Positions 22,192 to 39,600 of a DNA stretch of 64,000 nt are shown here, one piece after another; position 1 is the stretch's first letter, and each line of letters begins with the position of its first letter. The position numbers and the translations under genes were made by a program. The stretch comes from Nymphaea colorata (lineage: Eukaryota > Streptophyta > Magnoliopsida > Nymphaeales > Nymphaeaceae): assembly GCF_008831285.2 (NCBI RefSeq), contig NC_045138.2:34094769-34158768 (forward strand), read 5' to 3'. The notes below the pieces were generated by a model. The model saw only the letters and a program-made list of their open reading frames with translations, did no database searches and had not been told where the DNA came from.

Positions 22192-25100
22192 TCACTCACT
22201 AGGATTGGTCACTTGCATTGATGCCGAACTGCTTGAATGAAGAACAAATGAACCCTGGCTCCTGTCTAAGAAGAATGGAGATAAAGGCATTGGAAGTGTT
22301 ACAGAGGCGCTATTTAGCATCATAACAAGAGATGACATTGTTGGTCTGTGACTTGGATTCTCTTGCACACACAGTAGACCAATGTGAATACACCTTAAAG
22401 CTTCAACCTTTGGACATGAGTCTGACAATGCCTGATCCATCAACTCCAGCATCTTGCTTTCTTTCCAAAGCTTCCAAGCCTACATATTACAACAAATCTT
22501 ATCGTCAAGGAGAACTCATTTTTTACAATGAACTGATATACTCATAGCCAATCCAACAAAGTAGTACTTACATAGCTCAAAAGATCTTGGTCCCCTAACT
22601 CATCGAATGCTGTGCTCTTTTTACCACTTACAATCTCTAGCAGCAATACCCCAAAGCTATATACATCTAATTTTGTAGAAAGGTTCCCATGCATTGCATA
22701 TTCTGGCGCCATATATCCACTAAAAACATTGAAACTTTACTGTTTCAGTAAAAGTGAATCCTAGACAATTTTCTAAAAATTTACAGAAGCTGATCTTTAT
22801 ACATTCTAAGTAGCATGTGTATCATGTAATTTTCAATGAAATGTTTAAGCAAATAATATTCGACATGGAAAACTTGGAGAAAAAGAAGGATATAACTTAC
22901 AGTTAAAAGATTGTTGTTTCAAGACCATGCATGTGTTGTAAGTACATACGAATAGCACTTAGAATGGTAAACAAGAAAGAACTTACTATGTCCCAGCAAT
23001 TTTTGAGGTATCACAATGCGTTTGGTCCATGGTAAGAAGCCTTGCCAACCCAAAGTCTGCAATCTTAGGGTTCAGGTTTCTATCTAACAAAACATTGCTA
23101 GCTTTCACATCCCTGTGAACAACTGTGAGACGAGAATCCTCATGAAGATATTGAAGCCCTCTAGCAACTCCTTTAATGATCTCCAAAAGCTGTTTCCAGC
23201 TCAATTCTGCACGCCTGTCAGGATCTACCACACATAGCAAACAAAAATAAAGACGAAAAACATAGAGATGATATCTGCCACAGGAAAAAGTTACAGGTAA
23301 TGATCTCCTACGAATATGAAGGAACTTCATATTCGTCCATCTAGAAGATGCCATAATGATGAACCAGGATAAAGTTGGTGCCTATGTCGGGATACCATTT
23401 ATGGTTGCTATGGGTGTTCTGCTCTCCCACTGCTTTCAGTGGATAAAACAAATGAAAGTCTTCTAAAGCAGCAGCATACTCACTCCCACAAAATAACACT
23501 GCATATCTTCCACAAAATGTATGAGTTTTAACTCACCGAAGATAAATTTGTCAAGACTCGAATTAGGCACATATTCATAGACAAGTATATTCTCATCTCC
23601 TTCAGAACAACAGCCTAATATACGAACTAGATTCTTGTGCTGAAGCTTTGCAACCAATTGCACCTCATTCTTGAACTCTGTTCTACCTTGTGCGGAGAAC
23701 ATAGAGAGTCTTTTTATTGCTATTTCTTGTTCATCTTCTAGCTTGCCCTGTCATTGTTGACAAGAAAAATCAAAGACTCTAAACTACTAAGTCAAGAATA
23801 ATTTTTATTTGTTGTAAAGAATTACCTTATATACTGGGCCAAATCCACCCTCTCCAAGCTTTTTTTCTTGAGAGAAATTATTTGTGGCAGCTTTTATTGT
23901 GTCTAACTCGAAAATTAGAAATTCCCCATTTGGGATGCCTGCGTTAGCTGCACATGAATAACCATTTACAGAGTGTCAAGGATCATTGAAACTGCTTTAT
24001 AATATGCTAAATGTGTCCCTGAGAAATTTGCCAGTCACTGTCACCTCACTTGGCATGTTGAAACCACAGGAATTTAATCACAAGGAATGCGTACATGGAG
24101 TTACTGGGGATGATAAGAGGACATGACAAACATAGGCTCATGTTCCATTGCAACTGCTATATCCATACCTTTGTGTTTGCCAGCCTTCAACTTCCTTGCT
24201 AATACGCCACAACAGACAACAGAGATAAGCACTGCCCATGGTACAAGGACGGAAAGAACTATCACCAAAAGGTTCCTATTACCTGCATCACCGTTATAAA
24301 TAAACGTCACACGGTTCGTCCAATTAGGCAAATTGATTTTTGTCTTATTTAGTGAGATGTGGTTGTTTAAATAAAATTCAATTTCCTGGAAATGTTGGGA
24401 ATTTTGCCTTTGAGCGGACCCGTGATCTATGCATGGTGGATCAAGTGTTTGGACCTCACGAATGCTAGCTTCCTAGGGCAACCAAGTCAGTTCCTTAGTC
24501 ACCCGGAGAGAAGCCTTGTGGTTTTAGGCGCCAGGCGAGACGAACATTTGACCACCATGCCAATGGCACCTGCTTTGTCTAAACGAAAATGACTGCCAAT
24601 GGTGAAAGAAAAGCAAACCTGAACCACGAGACGGACCCACGAGATTCACCGGCGGAGAAGCGAGGGGACTGGTTGGATTCAGCGATGGGGCTGATGTGCC
24701 AGAGGAAAAGAACTGATATGAGTCATACCTCGTATAACAGGTCTTGGAAAAAGCAATAGCACCCAATTGAGACGAACAACATCGAGGAATAAAGCCTGCA
24801 GCCTTAGCCAGGCATGTCTTGCAGTCAGCTATGGTCAGGTCCCTTGTGCACTGCACCAACCCATATATCTTGAACGACTCGTTGAAGCTTGACACCCCCG
24901 TAGAAAACATGAGTCCAAACCCACCAGCAGTAGCTTGACTCGATAGGTTGTTCAGTAGTGAGACCGCCATGTTAGTGTACTTAACTGGGTCTGTGTTGTT
25001 GTCTGAATCCCAATTGTAGTTGATTTCATCGTCTCTAACTCGAAAGAAGCTCACGTTTGAGTAGCGTAAGCTGCAGTAGTCTAGCCAAATGGTGCCTTCT

Positions 25101-25465
25101 TTTTGAAGTGGACACAGGCTGGTGAATTGTGTCCCTGCGTCTGAGATGCATTTGCGGCAGTCATCGGCAGAGACATCCCCACGGCAAAAAACGAGTCCGT
25201 AGACTTGATTCGGAGGTTGGCCGACGGTGGTGACGTTGAAACCGGTTGCTGGGCCATTAGCCGCTAGAGTTGTGAAGAGCTGCTTCAGGTTTGTCTGGTA
25301 TGGATTGTTCGAGGTGAAGTTCCCATAGCTGGAGTTACAGAGAGCGAAGGGGTCAAGAGCAAAGGCACGGAAAGGGAAACATAATAGCAAGAAGAAGAGA
25401 AGGATTAGTAGATTGATCCTTTCTACGAGCATAGGCCTCCGAGATGATGACCTTTTTGCTTCCAT
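22192..25465 (-). CDS. Cysteine-rich receptor-like kinase, complete, 655 aa
   Basis: Predicted plasma-membrane receptor kinase of the CRK (DUF26) family. Exons: 25465-24619, 24282-24169, 23947-23826, 23747-23537, 23224-22987, 22719-22572, 22479-22192; all junctions are GT/AG and the frame closes. Signal peptide about 1-37. DUF26-1 has C94-x8-C103-x2-C106 and DUF26-2 C206-x8-C215-x2-C218. Several N-glycosylation sequons are present. Membrane span about 285-310, followed by basic [10 protein letters not shown]. Kinase: GEGGFG loop, AIK with K373 (Ile in place of the usual Val), HRD D470, DFG 488-490, GYMAPEYAM. All catalytic residues are present, so Ser/Thr kinase activity is expected. Closest relative is the CRK at 28.5-32.5 kb, and it is the parent of the pseudogene at 2.9 kb. 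An in-frame ATG at 25432 is an alternative start. The CRK call is firm; the ligand is unknown. Confidence 0.93.
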
Positions 25466-28400
25466 CCTGATTTTTTGAATGCGTCATGCATACTACCACC
25501 CTCCTATTAAGGTTGGAGGAGGGAGAGACATCGAGACAGACTGTGAAATGTTGGCACTCACAAATGTAAGAGAGAAAATCTGATCTCCTGATGGAAGTTG
25601 CTGCTGTCCTCCGCTTACTTCGCCGGAGACGGGATTCGTGAACCACATTTTTTTCAAGTGCAGTCTAGGAACGTAGTTGAACTTGTCTTCATCTGGTGAT
25701 TGGACAAAAGGGTTCAAGTAAACAGAAGACCCTTCCACCAGGGCGAACACTTCCACCCAGTAGTTGTTCTCTGCGGTCGTGGACAGAGAAAGATAAAGTT
25801 TGTCATTTTTACCTAATATCTGACAAATTTATTAAAAGTCATACAAAGTTCAAGGCCAGGAAGGCTTATGTCCATTAAGCATGGACCATTCAATCTTTTC
25901 CTCTCACATCACATGGCCATCACGTGGTTGACAAAGAGATAAAATTTTTATTCTGTGAAAAGACTTTTTGGCTTTGCCAATTGCGTCGGGGGTTTACTTT
26001 CTATTTTTCATTCAAAGACGTTTTGGTCATTTGGCCCCGCAGAGCCGAGCATTCAATCTGTCGGAGTGCGATGGAAGACCCAGTCGTCATCCTCATCCAT
26101 TCTCTCTCATTCTCCTTTTCATTTGATTGGAGAAAAGGTCGACAAAGATTTCTTGACATTTGCAAAGTTGCCTAAGTCCTGCCTATTATTGATTACTTTC
26201 TGCAGTGGGAAATGTATTCTCGTTGTTCGTCTTTTGGATGTTGTTCCCTAGAGGGCGTTTGGCCCCAAGAGGGTAAATAATTTATCTATGTCATGAGAAG
26301 AAACTTGGACAATTGATTTACGGCGAAATTTCTTTTCCTTGGATTTCAGTCGCCCTCCTCGCGGTGCGACTCAAATCCATGGAAACACATTCTGAATGTG
26401 CCTCCGATATCCAGCATTTGTTGGATGCGATCATTTTTCTGAAACAAATAGATTTGGATCCTATGGCAATCAAACAACCCCCTAAGGGAGAAATTTCTGT
26501 AGCTTCGCAATCTCATCAAAGAGGGTGAACTTGAGGGTTCTCTAGTGGGCTCCATCTGCATCCTCTTCGTCTTCTCTCTCACTCACACTCTCTCTCTTCT
26601 CCTTCTTCTTCTTCTTCTTGGGCGTCAACCAGGGTCAGGCCACAGCTGGATGAAGAAAGTCAGAACGCTTTCAGTCCAATTCTGTTCACCTAGCAAGCAA
26701 ATATGATGAGAAAACCGTTGCAACATCACGCATGGATTTGGCAAGTTTTCCTTCCTTATTAACTCTGCTACTGTTGCCATTCATGCCTCATCTAGCCGTT
26801 AATGGGACGTTGAGAAATATTCCTTTATTGTAAATCTTTCACCAATGTATACTTATTCCTTGTAAGTCTGGAAAATAATGGAATGAAAAACCAGAGCGAG
26901 ACTGCGTGATGTTTTTGCCGTGAATGTAGGATTTACAAATCAGAACCATGTAAATCCGTGCGTGCACTCTCCTTCCTCCTCTTTCTCTCAAATTCTAACA
27001 AAATATCTCGATAAGATGGAAGAATATCTAGATTTTACTTCTCGTGCATTTGATACCGTCCATCAAGATCACCATCAAACCTGCCCTCAAAGCTGGCAGC
27101 CTGGCACTGAATTTTGACTCGGGTTGCAGACCCGTCAAATTCTGCCGACTAGTTAGTTCTTGCTGAGTTCCAACCCAAGTTTCAAAAAATACTATGATTA
27201 GATCTAAATTTGAAACCGAATTTGAATAAATGTGATTAAATCTAGTTGAATTGGATGTAAAAACATTCTAAGTTTCTAACGAAATGGTCCAAAAAAAAAA
27301 GAATCAAAATTATAAAAAGTGATAAAGAGAATCCACTCTCATGTGAAAATTGCAACCAGATTAAATATTGCATCTATTGAAGCAAAATAAATTTTAAATA
27401 TTGATCTAAGTTGATCATTTTCAATCTGGTTATTGTTGAAACTGATATACTTTCAGCACTAATGAAACACTGGTCTGCTCACAACCATGGGGCGCCTGAT
27501 TACTTCTGATGATCTAGGACGATCTCATCCTCTGCAGCATCCGAGATATATGGGCTTAACGATCAGAATCATCCCAGAGTTTCTCCAATATAGATCACGT
27601 GCTTGCCCTAAAATCCCTTAGCTTGAATAACGACAGATTTTGATGTGCAGATTTTCTTGCAACATCAGATCGATGATCTAGGATGACGAGTATAATACAA
27701 GTGTATACGTATCGCTGGGGAAATTTGGGAATAAGATACTTATTTACTGCCATTAACCTTTTATGGACCATATTATAGGCAAGATTCGGTTTCTCTTACA
27801 TGCTACCTGATGAAAATGAAGCCATGAATATAATCAGATTATAAGGAGAACTGGATTAGAATATCATTCTTGCAGCCCTGCAGGGTGCTAGCACTAAGGA
27901 GGCAAATCGAACTGTTCCTGGGCCAGATTTCAGCACATATGAACTTGAACCCAAAGTACAACCATTGGATTGAGTTTACACAAGGTTCTGTAACAGCCCT
28001 GACAGATTATAGTTGAATCTCTTGAAATAATTTGTTACATAACTGGATTTTATAAAGAAAGCATATTGAACGACATGAAAATTGATGGTCATTTTGCAGG
28101 TAACAATCGCATCAAGATTAGGTTTTGATTGGACTGGAAGCGAATCCAACTTCACATTGATAATTCTAATGCAAATAGTAATCCAAATATTCAAATAACA
28201 TATTTATTCATTGACACGTATTCTAAACCCTTACAGAATACACTTTACAACCCAACGAACAAAGCTGAAGGCTATGATAATCTTGAGTTGGCAAAAGAAC
28301 ACCCAAATTTGAAGGACATTTTGAACCCAAATGGAGATTTTTACATAATGAGTGGCACAAGCTGACAAAACCAGAACAATTTTTTTTCAACTTCAGGCTT

Positions 28401-28476
28401 GATAACCTCCAAATCCACAGACAGTAATATCCCTAATTTGCGACAAACATGTCAATCATCACTCGCCTTGGATTCG
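25466..28476. other. Intergenic region between two CRKs
   Basis: No gene recognised. The part near 25.99-26.11 kb (TTTTGGTCATTTGGCCCC, then a C/T-rich tract) resembles 33.46-33.60 kb, upstream of the next CRK, and is probably duplicated promoter-side DNA. A CACGTG G-box-like site at 25921 overlaps a TTGAC core at 25928. From 26.9 to 28.4 kb I see only AT-rich DNA with short open frames and no domain. Confidence 0.5.
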
Positions 28477-32543
<4,067 letters not shown>

Positions 32544-34070
32544 TTTCGATTTCTTTCCTATAAACGTGATACTGTGGTCTAGGAGACCTTTATCTTTTCA
32601 ATCTTTTCAATCTTTTAATCCGGAGACTGCCCAATCACGCATTTTTTCTTCTGCTATTTTTGGCTCCGCTAAGAACATAGTACACCGAGTGAATTGCGCC
32701 AATTGTGGTGTGAAATAATAAACCGGTCAAAATAAGCGGCCAGAAGAGTATGGCGGTATCCAGAGAGTAGGGCCTACTAGATGCCACTGTTGATGGCAAA
32801 TAATCATCTCTTATTACTCTTCCGGGTAAGCGCCTAGAAGAAGTCTCGCTTATTCAATGCTTGAAACAAGAATTTGCAATATATCCGACCCATTTATTCC
32901 ACTCATTTGTTCCTGTCCTTCATAGATAAGAACTGATCAGACATGACTCTTGTCCGGAAGACGGCTGCCTGCCTGTGAGCTACACAAGATTGTTGTCATG
33001 TAGCAAACAACCTCTCGCTTACCATTTAAATTTTTGAAAAGAGTAACGGAAACTTATTTATGTATGGATGTTGTACATTTACCTATTGGAATCCATTGGA
33101 GGAGTAATTAAGTACAACATGTTCTAAAAAATAGACCATGTTTTTGCTATACCACAAGAAAGTCAAAAGCCTTTGATATAGCTGCTTCTTTTAAAAGCAC
33201 AGCGACGGCAAACGTGGTTCCCTTCATTCCGATTCTCCCAAGGGTAAAAGCAGGTCAGTTCGCTTCTCGAGAAATTTGATGAGCAAAGAATTAACAAATC
33301 GGAAACACCCCATGTTTGATGGAAAGATGCAATTCACTGACATTCTTGTAGGTTGAAGAAAGATCAATTCTTATTATCAAATGGAAGAAATCGATCGAGT
33401 AAGGTTTTCCTTCGGCAGATACAAGAACAAAGCGACTAAACGTGTACCTTTTCTAAGGGGTTTTCTCTGTCATAATTTCGACTCAAAGACATTTTGGTCA
33501 TTCGGCCCCAACATTGACTTGAATGACAGTGGTCGATCGCATTTACTTCATTTGTGCGGGCGAAGACCCAGCCATCATCCTCATCTATGACTATACTCTC
33601 TCTCGGTCTTTTTTGTTTTTTATTAAAACAACAAAAAAAAATCCAAGTCGACGAAAAGATTCATGTTACTCGATTTTGATAGGTTAAACAATGCATCTTT
33701 GATGTGAAATTTTTGGATAATTAATTTAAGGTGATCGCTAGTGTCTAGACTCTAGAGAGGGAATTTATTTTGGGTGGACCATGTATCCATTGTTTGATTA
33801 ACATTATTTAACATTTTCTTTTTTTAATATATATTTAATTTTTAAGAATTTACTATTGTAAAATTAAAAAAAAAAAAAAATGTATGCCGACTAGTTTTGC
33901 TGGTCGGTAATCTGCTTAATAATAAAGACTCTTCATGAACCAACCAACAACCTAACAGGAACTAAATTAGAGGCGAGATCGCTTGAACTAGCATTTCAAT
34001 TTTTTAAAAATATGGTCGTATTTGTTTGTTTCCTTGTTTTGTTGGTACGCCTTTACAATGAAACCGGTTT
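32544..34070. other. Intergenic region, CRK promoter side
   Basis: No gene seen. A minus-strand TTGACC (W-box type WRKY site) lies at 32725-32730, about 180 bp upstream of the CRK start codon. The segment 33.46-33.60 kb resembles 25.99-26.11 kb, upstream of the neighbouring CRK. The rest is AT-rich with poly-A/T runs. Confidence 0.45.
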
Positions 34071-34793
34071 CTACTGCTTGAAGAAGGGATAAATCTCATA
34101 TCGAAGACTGCAACTTCCAGAAACGGACCTTCCTCCTTTCTTCCCACCACAGAAGCTTGGAAGGCTAGCAATTGCGTTATCAAGACAAGTCTTGCAATCT
34201 GCGCTAGACAGATCTCTGGTGCATTCAGCCAGCCCATAGATATTTGATCCTTCTCCAGATTCAATCACGCCGACTGCATAGTATAAGGGGCTAGTTGATG
34301 CACCTCTTGACAGGGCAGACATTAGTTCTCCCTCTCTCTTGTTGAATACTTCCGGATTGCTCACGTTCTGGGTGTTGCATATAAAGAACCTGTTCTCTGA
34401 GTCGATCTTACCGAAGAATTGTAAATCCGAGTAGCGCAGCATGCAATTATCATACCATATGATTCCCTGCTTTTGATTGGGACAACGCTGCTGGATAGCA
34501 ATGGAGGCATCTTTGACGCAGGTCCGGCAGTCACTGCCAGAAACAGCACCCCTGCAGAGAGAAAGACCGCTCACGCGGTCTGAATTCTTTCCGGCACTGC
34601 TCATGCTGAATCCAGTGGCTGCAGTCTTTATGTTCAGGGATAACAGAACGCGCTGGAGATTGAAGCTGGTGGAGGTGTAGTTTGATGAGCCTGCGCAGCG
34701 ATGAAGCAGAGGTTCTGCTCCATAGCTGGTGGGTTGCAGCGAAAGGGCTACGGTTAGAGCTAAGGCGAGATAAACCAACTTGGGTGACGACAT
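34071..34793 (-). CDS. Secreted two-DUF26 protein (CRRSP), 240 aa
   Basis: Cysteine-rich repeat secretory protein: a CRK-type ectodomain without membrane span or kinase, predicted to act in the apoplast. It is intronless and ends in a true stop shortly after the second domain ([10 protein letters not shown]). Signal peptide about 1-25. DUF26-1 C80-x8-C89-x2-C92; DUF26-2 C191-x8-C200-x2-C203. N-glycosylation sequons near the N-terminus. The frame stays open four codons upstream of the chosen ATG, but that extension begins at TTG, so 34793 is the first ATG. A TATA-like box lies about 105 bp upstream. It sits between two CRKs. Family members include a mannose-binding antifungal protein (Gnk2) and plasmodesma-located proteins; with no membrane span this is not the latter. 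The function is unknown beyond that. Confidence 0.9.
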   Translation of the reverse strand: MSSPKLVYLALALTVALSLQPTSYGAEPLLHRCAGSSNYTSTSFNLQRVLLSLNIKTAATGFSMSSAGKNSDRVSGLSLCRGAVSGSDCRTCVKDASIAIQQRCPNQKQGIIWYDNCMLRYSDLQFFGKIDSENRFFICNTQNVSNPEVFNKREGELMSALSRGASTSPLYYAVGVIESGEGSNIYGLAECTRDLSSADCKTCLDNAIASLPSFCGGKKGGRSVSGSCSLRYEIYPFFKQ

Positions 34794-34895
34794 TTTGAAG
34801 ATCAAGGAAGCCTCGAGTGAAGAAGGTGATCAATGGGAGTTTTGGTTGTATTTCTTGCTTGCTTTGATGGATTGTAGTGGAAAATACTACAGATA

Positions 34896-34905
34896 TATTT
34901 ATATA
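34896..34905 (-). promoter_or_regulatory. TATA-like box for the CRRSP gene
   Basis: The minus strand reads TATATAAATA, 103-112 bp upstream of the CRRSP start codon. That spacing allows a TATA-driven transcript with a leader of about 70 nt. It is a motif match only. Confidence 0.4.
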
Positions 34906-36604
34906 CAGAAGAGGACGAGAGCTGCATGCCTTGTACAGGATATACGTGTCGACTCATTCAGGTAGAAATGGTCTTTCGTTCAAGCCGTCGCTGAAGACTT
35001 ATTTGGGCACGGATGATGTCTCATATATCGTTTACAAAATGGAGAAATATATCTAATTGAGTGACTCAATCTTGCTACAGCTTCAAAAGATATGCCTTAA
35101 ACATTGATTGATTTCCTAATAGGGGGCTGAACTTTATTTTGCCGCATTGGAACAGGTGAAATTGTACGCTTGAGATGCTACAAAATATAAAGTTTTTTTG
35201 CGAATTAATTCTATCGAATAGGTAGGGAACATGGCACAGACTCGCCAAATTCTCAACCTGAGTTAAAGAGCGATGGTAATGGCCGTTTGCGATTTTCAGA
35301 AAAGCTTCTAGATGAAAAAAAAATTCCCTTGAAAAAGAAAGGTAGTCTTTTATTATGTTGAACGAAATAAGGTAGGAGCTGGTCCAGTCAAATAAGAACG
35401 GAAGAAGAATATGCGAAGCTGGAAGGGTCCAAGATTACTTTTATATTTTTATCTTATAAAAGTAGGTGAGGTGATGGGTACAGTTTGGACTTGTTCGGCG
35501 ACCCGTTCTCATTTATCCTTTCAAGATTAATTCACAAGAAATTAAAACTCATGTCTTCAGATACGCGCGTTTGTGGCTCTGTATGATGTAAGCGGGTTGA
35601 ACATAGACAACCCCATATCCGCATTTCCCAGTCTGAATATGGTCTGGTCCATTCTGATTTGGATAGGGAGGGTCCACATTAATTTGATTTGATCTAGAAA
35701 TTGAAGCCGGATGAGATCGTCTTTTAGCCGAGCCCAAGTATGACCAAGTAGCAATATCTTCACATAGTCTCAAAAAATATGCGAGTGACAAAACATCACT
35801 GAAAATCCGTTTTGATGTTTTATGTTTTGCCCTTATCATTGACCCCAAATTCATGACACCAGAGGTTTAATCCTTCTACCGTCGTCGACTTTAAATTATT
35901 TTACGCGTGGAACTTGCACGGCATTCTTGTCAATGAAAAGGTTCTGGATCTTTAGTTGCTTGGCCGGTAACTTAGGCAAAAAGGAAAAAAAAAAGAAACT
36001 AAAGGGAAAAATAGAGTTAACAAGTATAAGAAATAAAGAGAAGTAAGAAAATAAAATAAACATTACTAAGAACTCAAGGCAAATAGGAGCTTGCCCAGTG
36101 ACTTTTGGCGTCATCTCTTTTGCGACATAATTTAACATGAAGAAGAACTGGCCATATAAAATACGCAAAAAGGAAGGGGAGAGGGAGAGAGTGCATTTAG
36201 CTTAATAATGGCGTTGGTTCATATATAATCACCGTAAGTACTGGAAAAATGTTTATCCACAATCTCTCATTAGTTTGACTGAAAAGTTGTCAGAAAGAAA
36301 AAAAAAACTGTGTCTACGTGTAAAATCGAAGACTAAAGTTCCTGTCATTGCTTCAAACTTTGATGTAACAAAAAGTACAATTTGCATTCAGGGATGACAT
36401 ATAGTTGCAATTTCACAGACGCTCACAAGTGATGGTCAAAGTTGGCAAAGAAGTAGTTGCTGTAAAACCTTGTAAAGCCCGTAGATGTTGGTAGGAAGAG
36501 CAAGGGCGTCCACGATCCATCTTCTTAGATGTTGCCTCTCTTCAAGGAGAAACCAAGGAAAGTGCAAAGGAAAAAAAAATCAGGAAGATCCACACCATTT
36601 TAAG
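34906..36604. other. Gene-free stretch
   Basis: No coding exon recognised on either strand. The last few hundred bases before 36605 would be 3' flank of the next CRK. Confidence 0.45.
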
Positions 36605-39600
36605 TCAGTGCATCCATATACCATCAATGTAAAAAGCTTCATGCGTGGCTAAGGCAGCATCAGAACGATCAATTATGACACTATTGTCTGGTTCTCTACG
36701 GGCAGTGAAAAATGACGGAGGTGAAGGAGAAAGCAGTATCTGAGAGTCTGCGCTGAGCATGTAAACAACAGAGGACATAGTAGGCCTATCAGTTGGATTC
36801 TCTTGAGTACACAATAGAGCAATCTGAATACATCTCAGCACTTCAGCTATTCCACATGTTCTGCCCACAATTGGATCGACTAGTTCTACCGCTTTTCGGT
36901 CTCTCCAAAGTGTCCAGGCCTGCAAAGTTCCGAATCTCATCTTAAGACATTCTAGTCTTTTGGAATTCACTTTGAATTGCACACAAGGTGAGAAGCAATG
37001 AGTGCTTACATGAACAAGGAGATTGTATCCTCCAGTGCCCAATTGATAAGGAATGCTCCTACGACCGCTTACAATCTCCAATAACAAAATACCAAAACTG
37101 TAAACGTCTGATTTAACAGAAATCTGATCTTCAGTTGAACACTCAGGTGCCATACATCCTCTGTATGTAAACGAAAAATATGTCGCGAGTTAAATGAATT
37201 CGTCATTCCTTTGCAAATGGTAGTTGGTGATTGCAACAAGCTTACATTGTTCCAGCGATGCCGATTATGCTGCTTGTGGCTGCCTGAGATGGGTCTCCTC
37301 TGGCATTCCTTGCGCAAACGACGCCAAAATCTGCAATTTTAGGGTTCATCTCCTCATCTAATAGAACGTTACTGGCTTTGAGATTCCTGTGGATTATCTT
37401 CTGTGGAGAATCTTCATGAATATAAAGAAGCCCTCGTGCTATGCCACCAATTATCTTTAGGCGCGTTGGCCAATCCAAAGCTATGGCTCTGTCAGGATCT
37501 GGAGCTCATCACAGTTATTAGGTTCAAGCATATTTTACTGCAAGTCCGAGTTCAGTCCAAGCCTAAGATCACTAATGCATAAAAAAAGAGAAAGAGCTTA
37601 CTTATTTCTGGTTGTGAAAAGCATGGTTAATAACCTTGAAAAAGTCTATAATATGCTTAATCTATGAAAATTAATGCATGTTCAAGGGCAAAATCAGATG
37701 TTCGATTCTTGCTATCATTATGATCGATCCTCACAGAAAGTTCCCATAGAAAGAACAGCAAGACTAAGATTTAAGGAAATAAAACCTGGCTGTCCAACAA
37801 TCGGACAGTCTGCAGGGTACTCGTTTTCCTATATTCTGTAACTAAGAAACCCTCTGAATTGGGGAACTTAAAATTGCTACCTTCTATGAAGTTGACTTGA
37901 CCTCTAAATCATTCATGTTGAAGGTTGATGGACGTTAGAAAGGGCTGTGATGATTCAAATATGTTGCATGATATTAAAACCTCAAGGTTTCATGTATGCT
38001 CAGATGGTTATCCATTTTGCGGCGCAGTTCAGATAAAAAATGATGAGAAAATAAAATTACACATAAGAGATAATTACGAGATGTCTTTCTGCACTAGCAC
38101 TGATTAAGTGACCACCAAAGTTTATGGTAATACAAACTTGCACAACTTTGATCTCTTCTATGGAAAAAGAGAGATGACTGCGGATCATGTTGAGTTAAAA
38201 AGGCTACCAGCTTCTTGCTTTCTAAGATAAAGCTAAGAATGCTATTAGTAAAGACTGCAGAGAAGCAAGGGAATTTACAGTCTCAAAAGGAATGTGACCA
38301 GCAGGGGCGTTCAACAGAGGTTTGTAGCAAGAGAAACTTCTACGAGGTCAAATATTATGTTTTCCACCAATTTGTTACACTAACATGCAGGAAATGGTAC
38401 TTATGTTGCTTTCATCAAAGAGTGCAGGCAAGACAGAGTCATCCGCAGGCATGAAGCGTCTATATCTAATGTTTGCCTCCATCATTCAAACATTTCTAAA
38501 AAGAATTTGAGCAATATATATTTGAGGGAAACTAATTTGACTCACCAAATATAAACTTATCGAGGCTGGTGTTGGGCACAAATTCATAGATGAGCAATTT
38601 TTCATGTCCCTCTGCGCAGTATCCCAATAGCTGAACAAGATTCTTGTGTCGAAGACTTGCAACGAGCTCCACCTCGTTCTTGAACTCCACAATCCCTTGT
38701 ATTGATTCCATGGACAACCTTTTTACTGCAACAACTCGGCCATTCGTCAGTTTGCCCTGCAGTATACGCATGAGTGAGCATCCTGTCACGTATCTAAAGC
38801 CGACCAGACAATTTCGCACTTGCGTCCTCCCCCAACTGGTCCTTCAGTTCAGTTAGCTCTCTCTTTTTCGTTTCTCTTCTTCTAATACCAATGAAACTGT
38901 TCAACTTGAAAGTGTAATAAATTGGTCCACCATAGACAAATCAACTTCCTATTGGGTTAGTCTTAATGAAAACACTCCGCAAAATCTGCCGATCTGCAAC
39001 TGAATCAATTATTTGAGCCTAGAAGGCCGATTCAATTACCTCTAATTTTTTCTTGATGCATCTGGCCGTCAGATTAATGCGTCTAGTTGTTAGAAACTAA
39101 TTTTTTGAACAATTCTGACTGAAACCAACTGCAAACAGATCTTAATGAAGTAAAATTAATAAACTCATTTGTTCGATCGTTACCATATAGACAGGGCCGT
39201 TTCCACCTTCTCCAATCCTGTTTGCGTCAGAGAAATTGTTCGTGGCAGCTCTAATTGCATCAAGATCAAAACGCAATGAATCGTTAGGCCTCAGATTCTC
39301 CACACCTGCTGATAAGTTAGATTAACTTTTGTGCTTCAGTCTAGAGAACTTTTTCTCAGGGCACAGCGAAAACCCTGCTTTCTTCAAAATAAGGGAATGG
39401 CAATCATGATAGAACGTAAAAGCACATAGCTCATCACCTTGTGGTTCTGTTCTTCTTTTCTTCACTAAGCAAGCACAGAGGCCTAAACCAGCTGCTCCGA
39501 ACAGAACCGCAGCGGAGATTGCAATAATAATTATTTTCACTTTTCCTGCGTTTGGGATGAAAGTCTTTAGGCAATTCACGTTTCACCGTTTCCAAAGTCG

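Noticed and set aside
28129-28365. 78-codon plus-strand frame near the 3' end of a CRK.
   Set aside because: No domain, AT-driven Asn/Ile-rich composition, no conservation in the neighbouring CRK flank.
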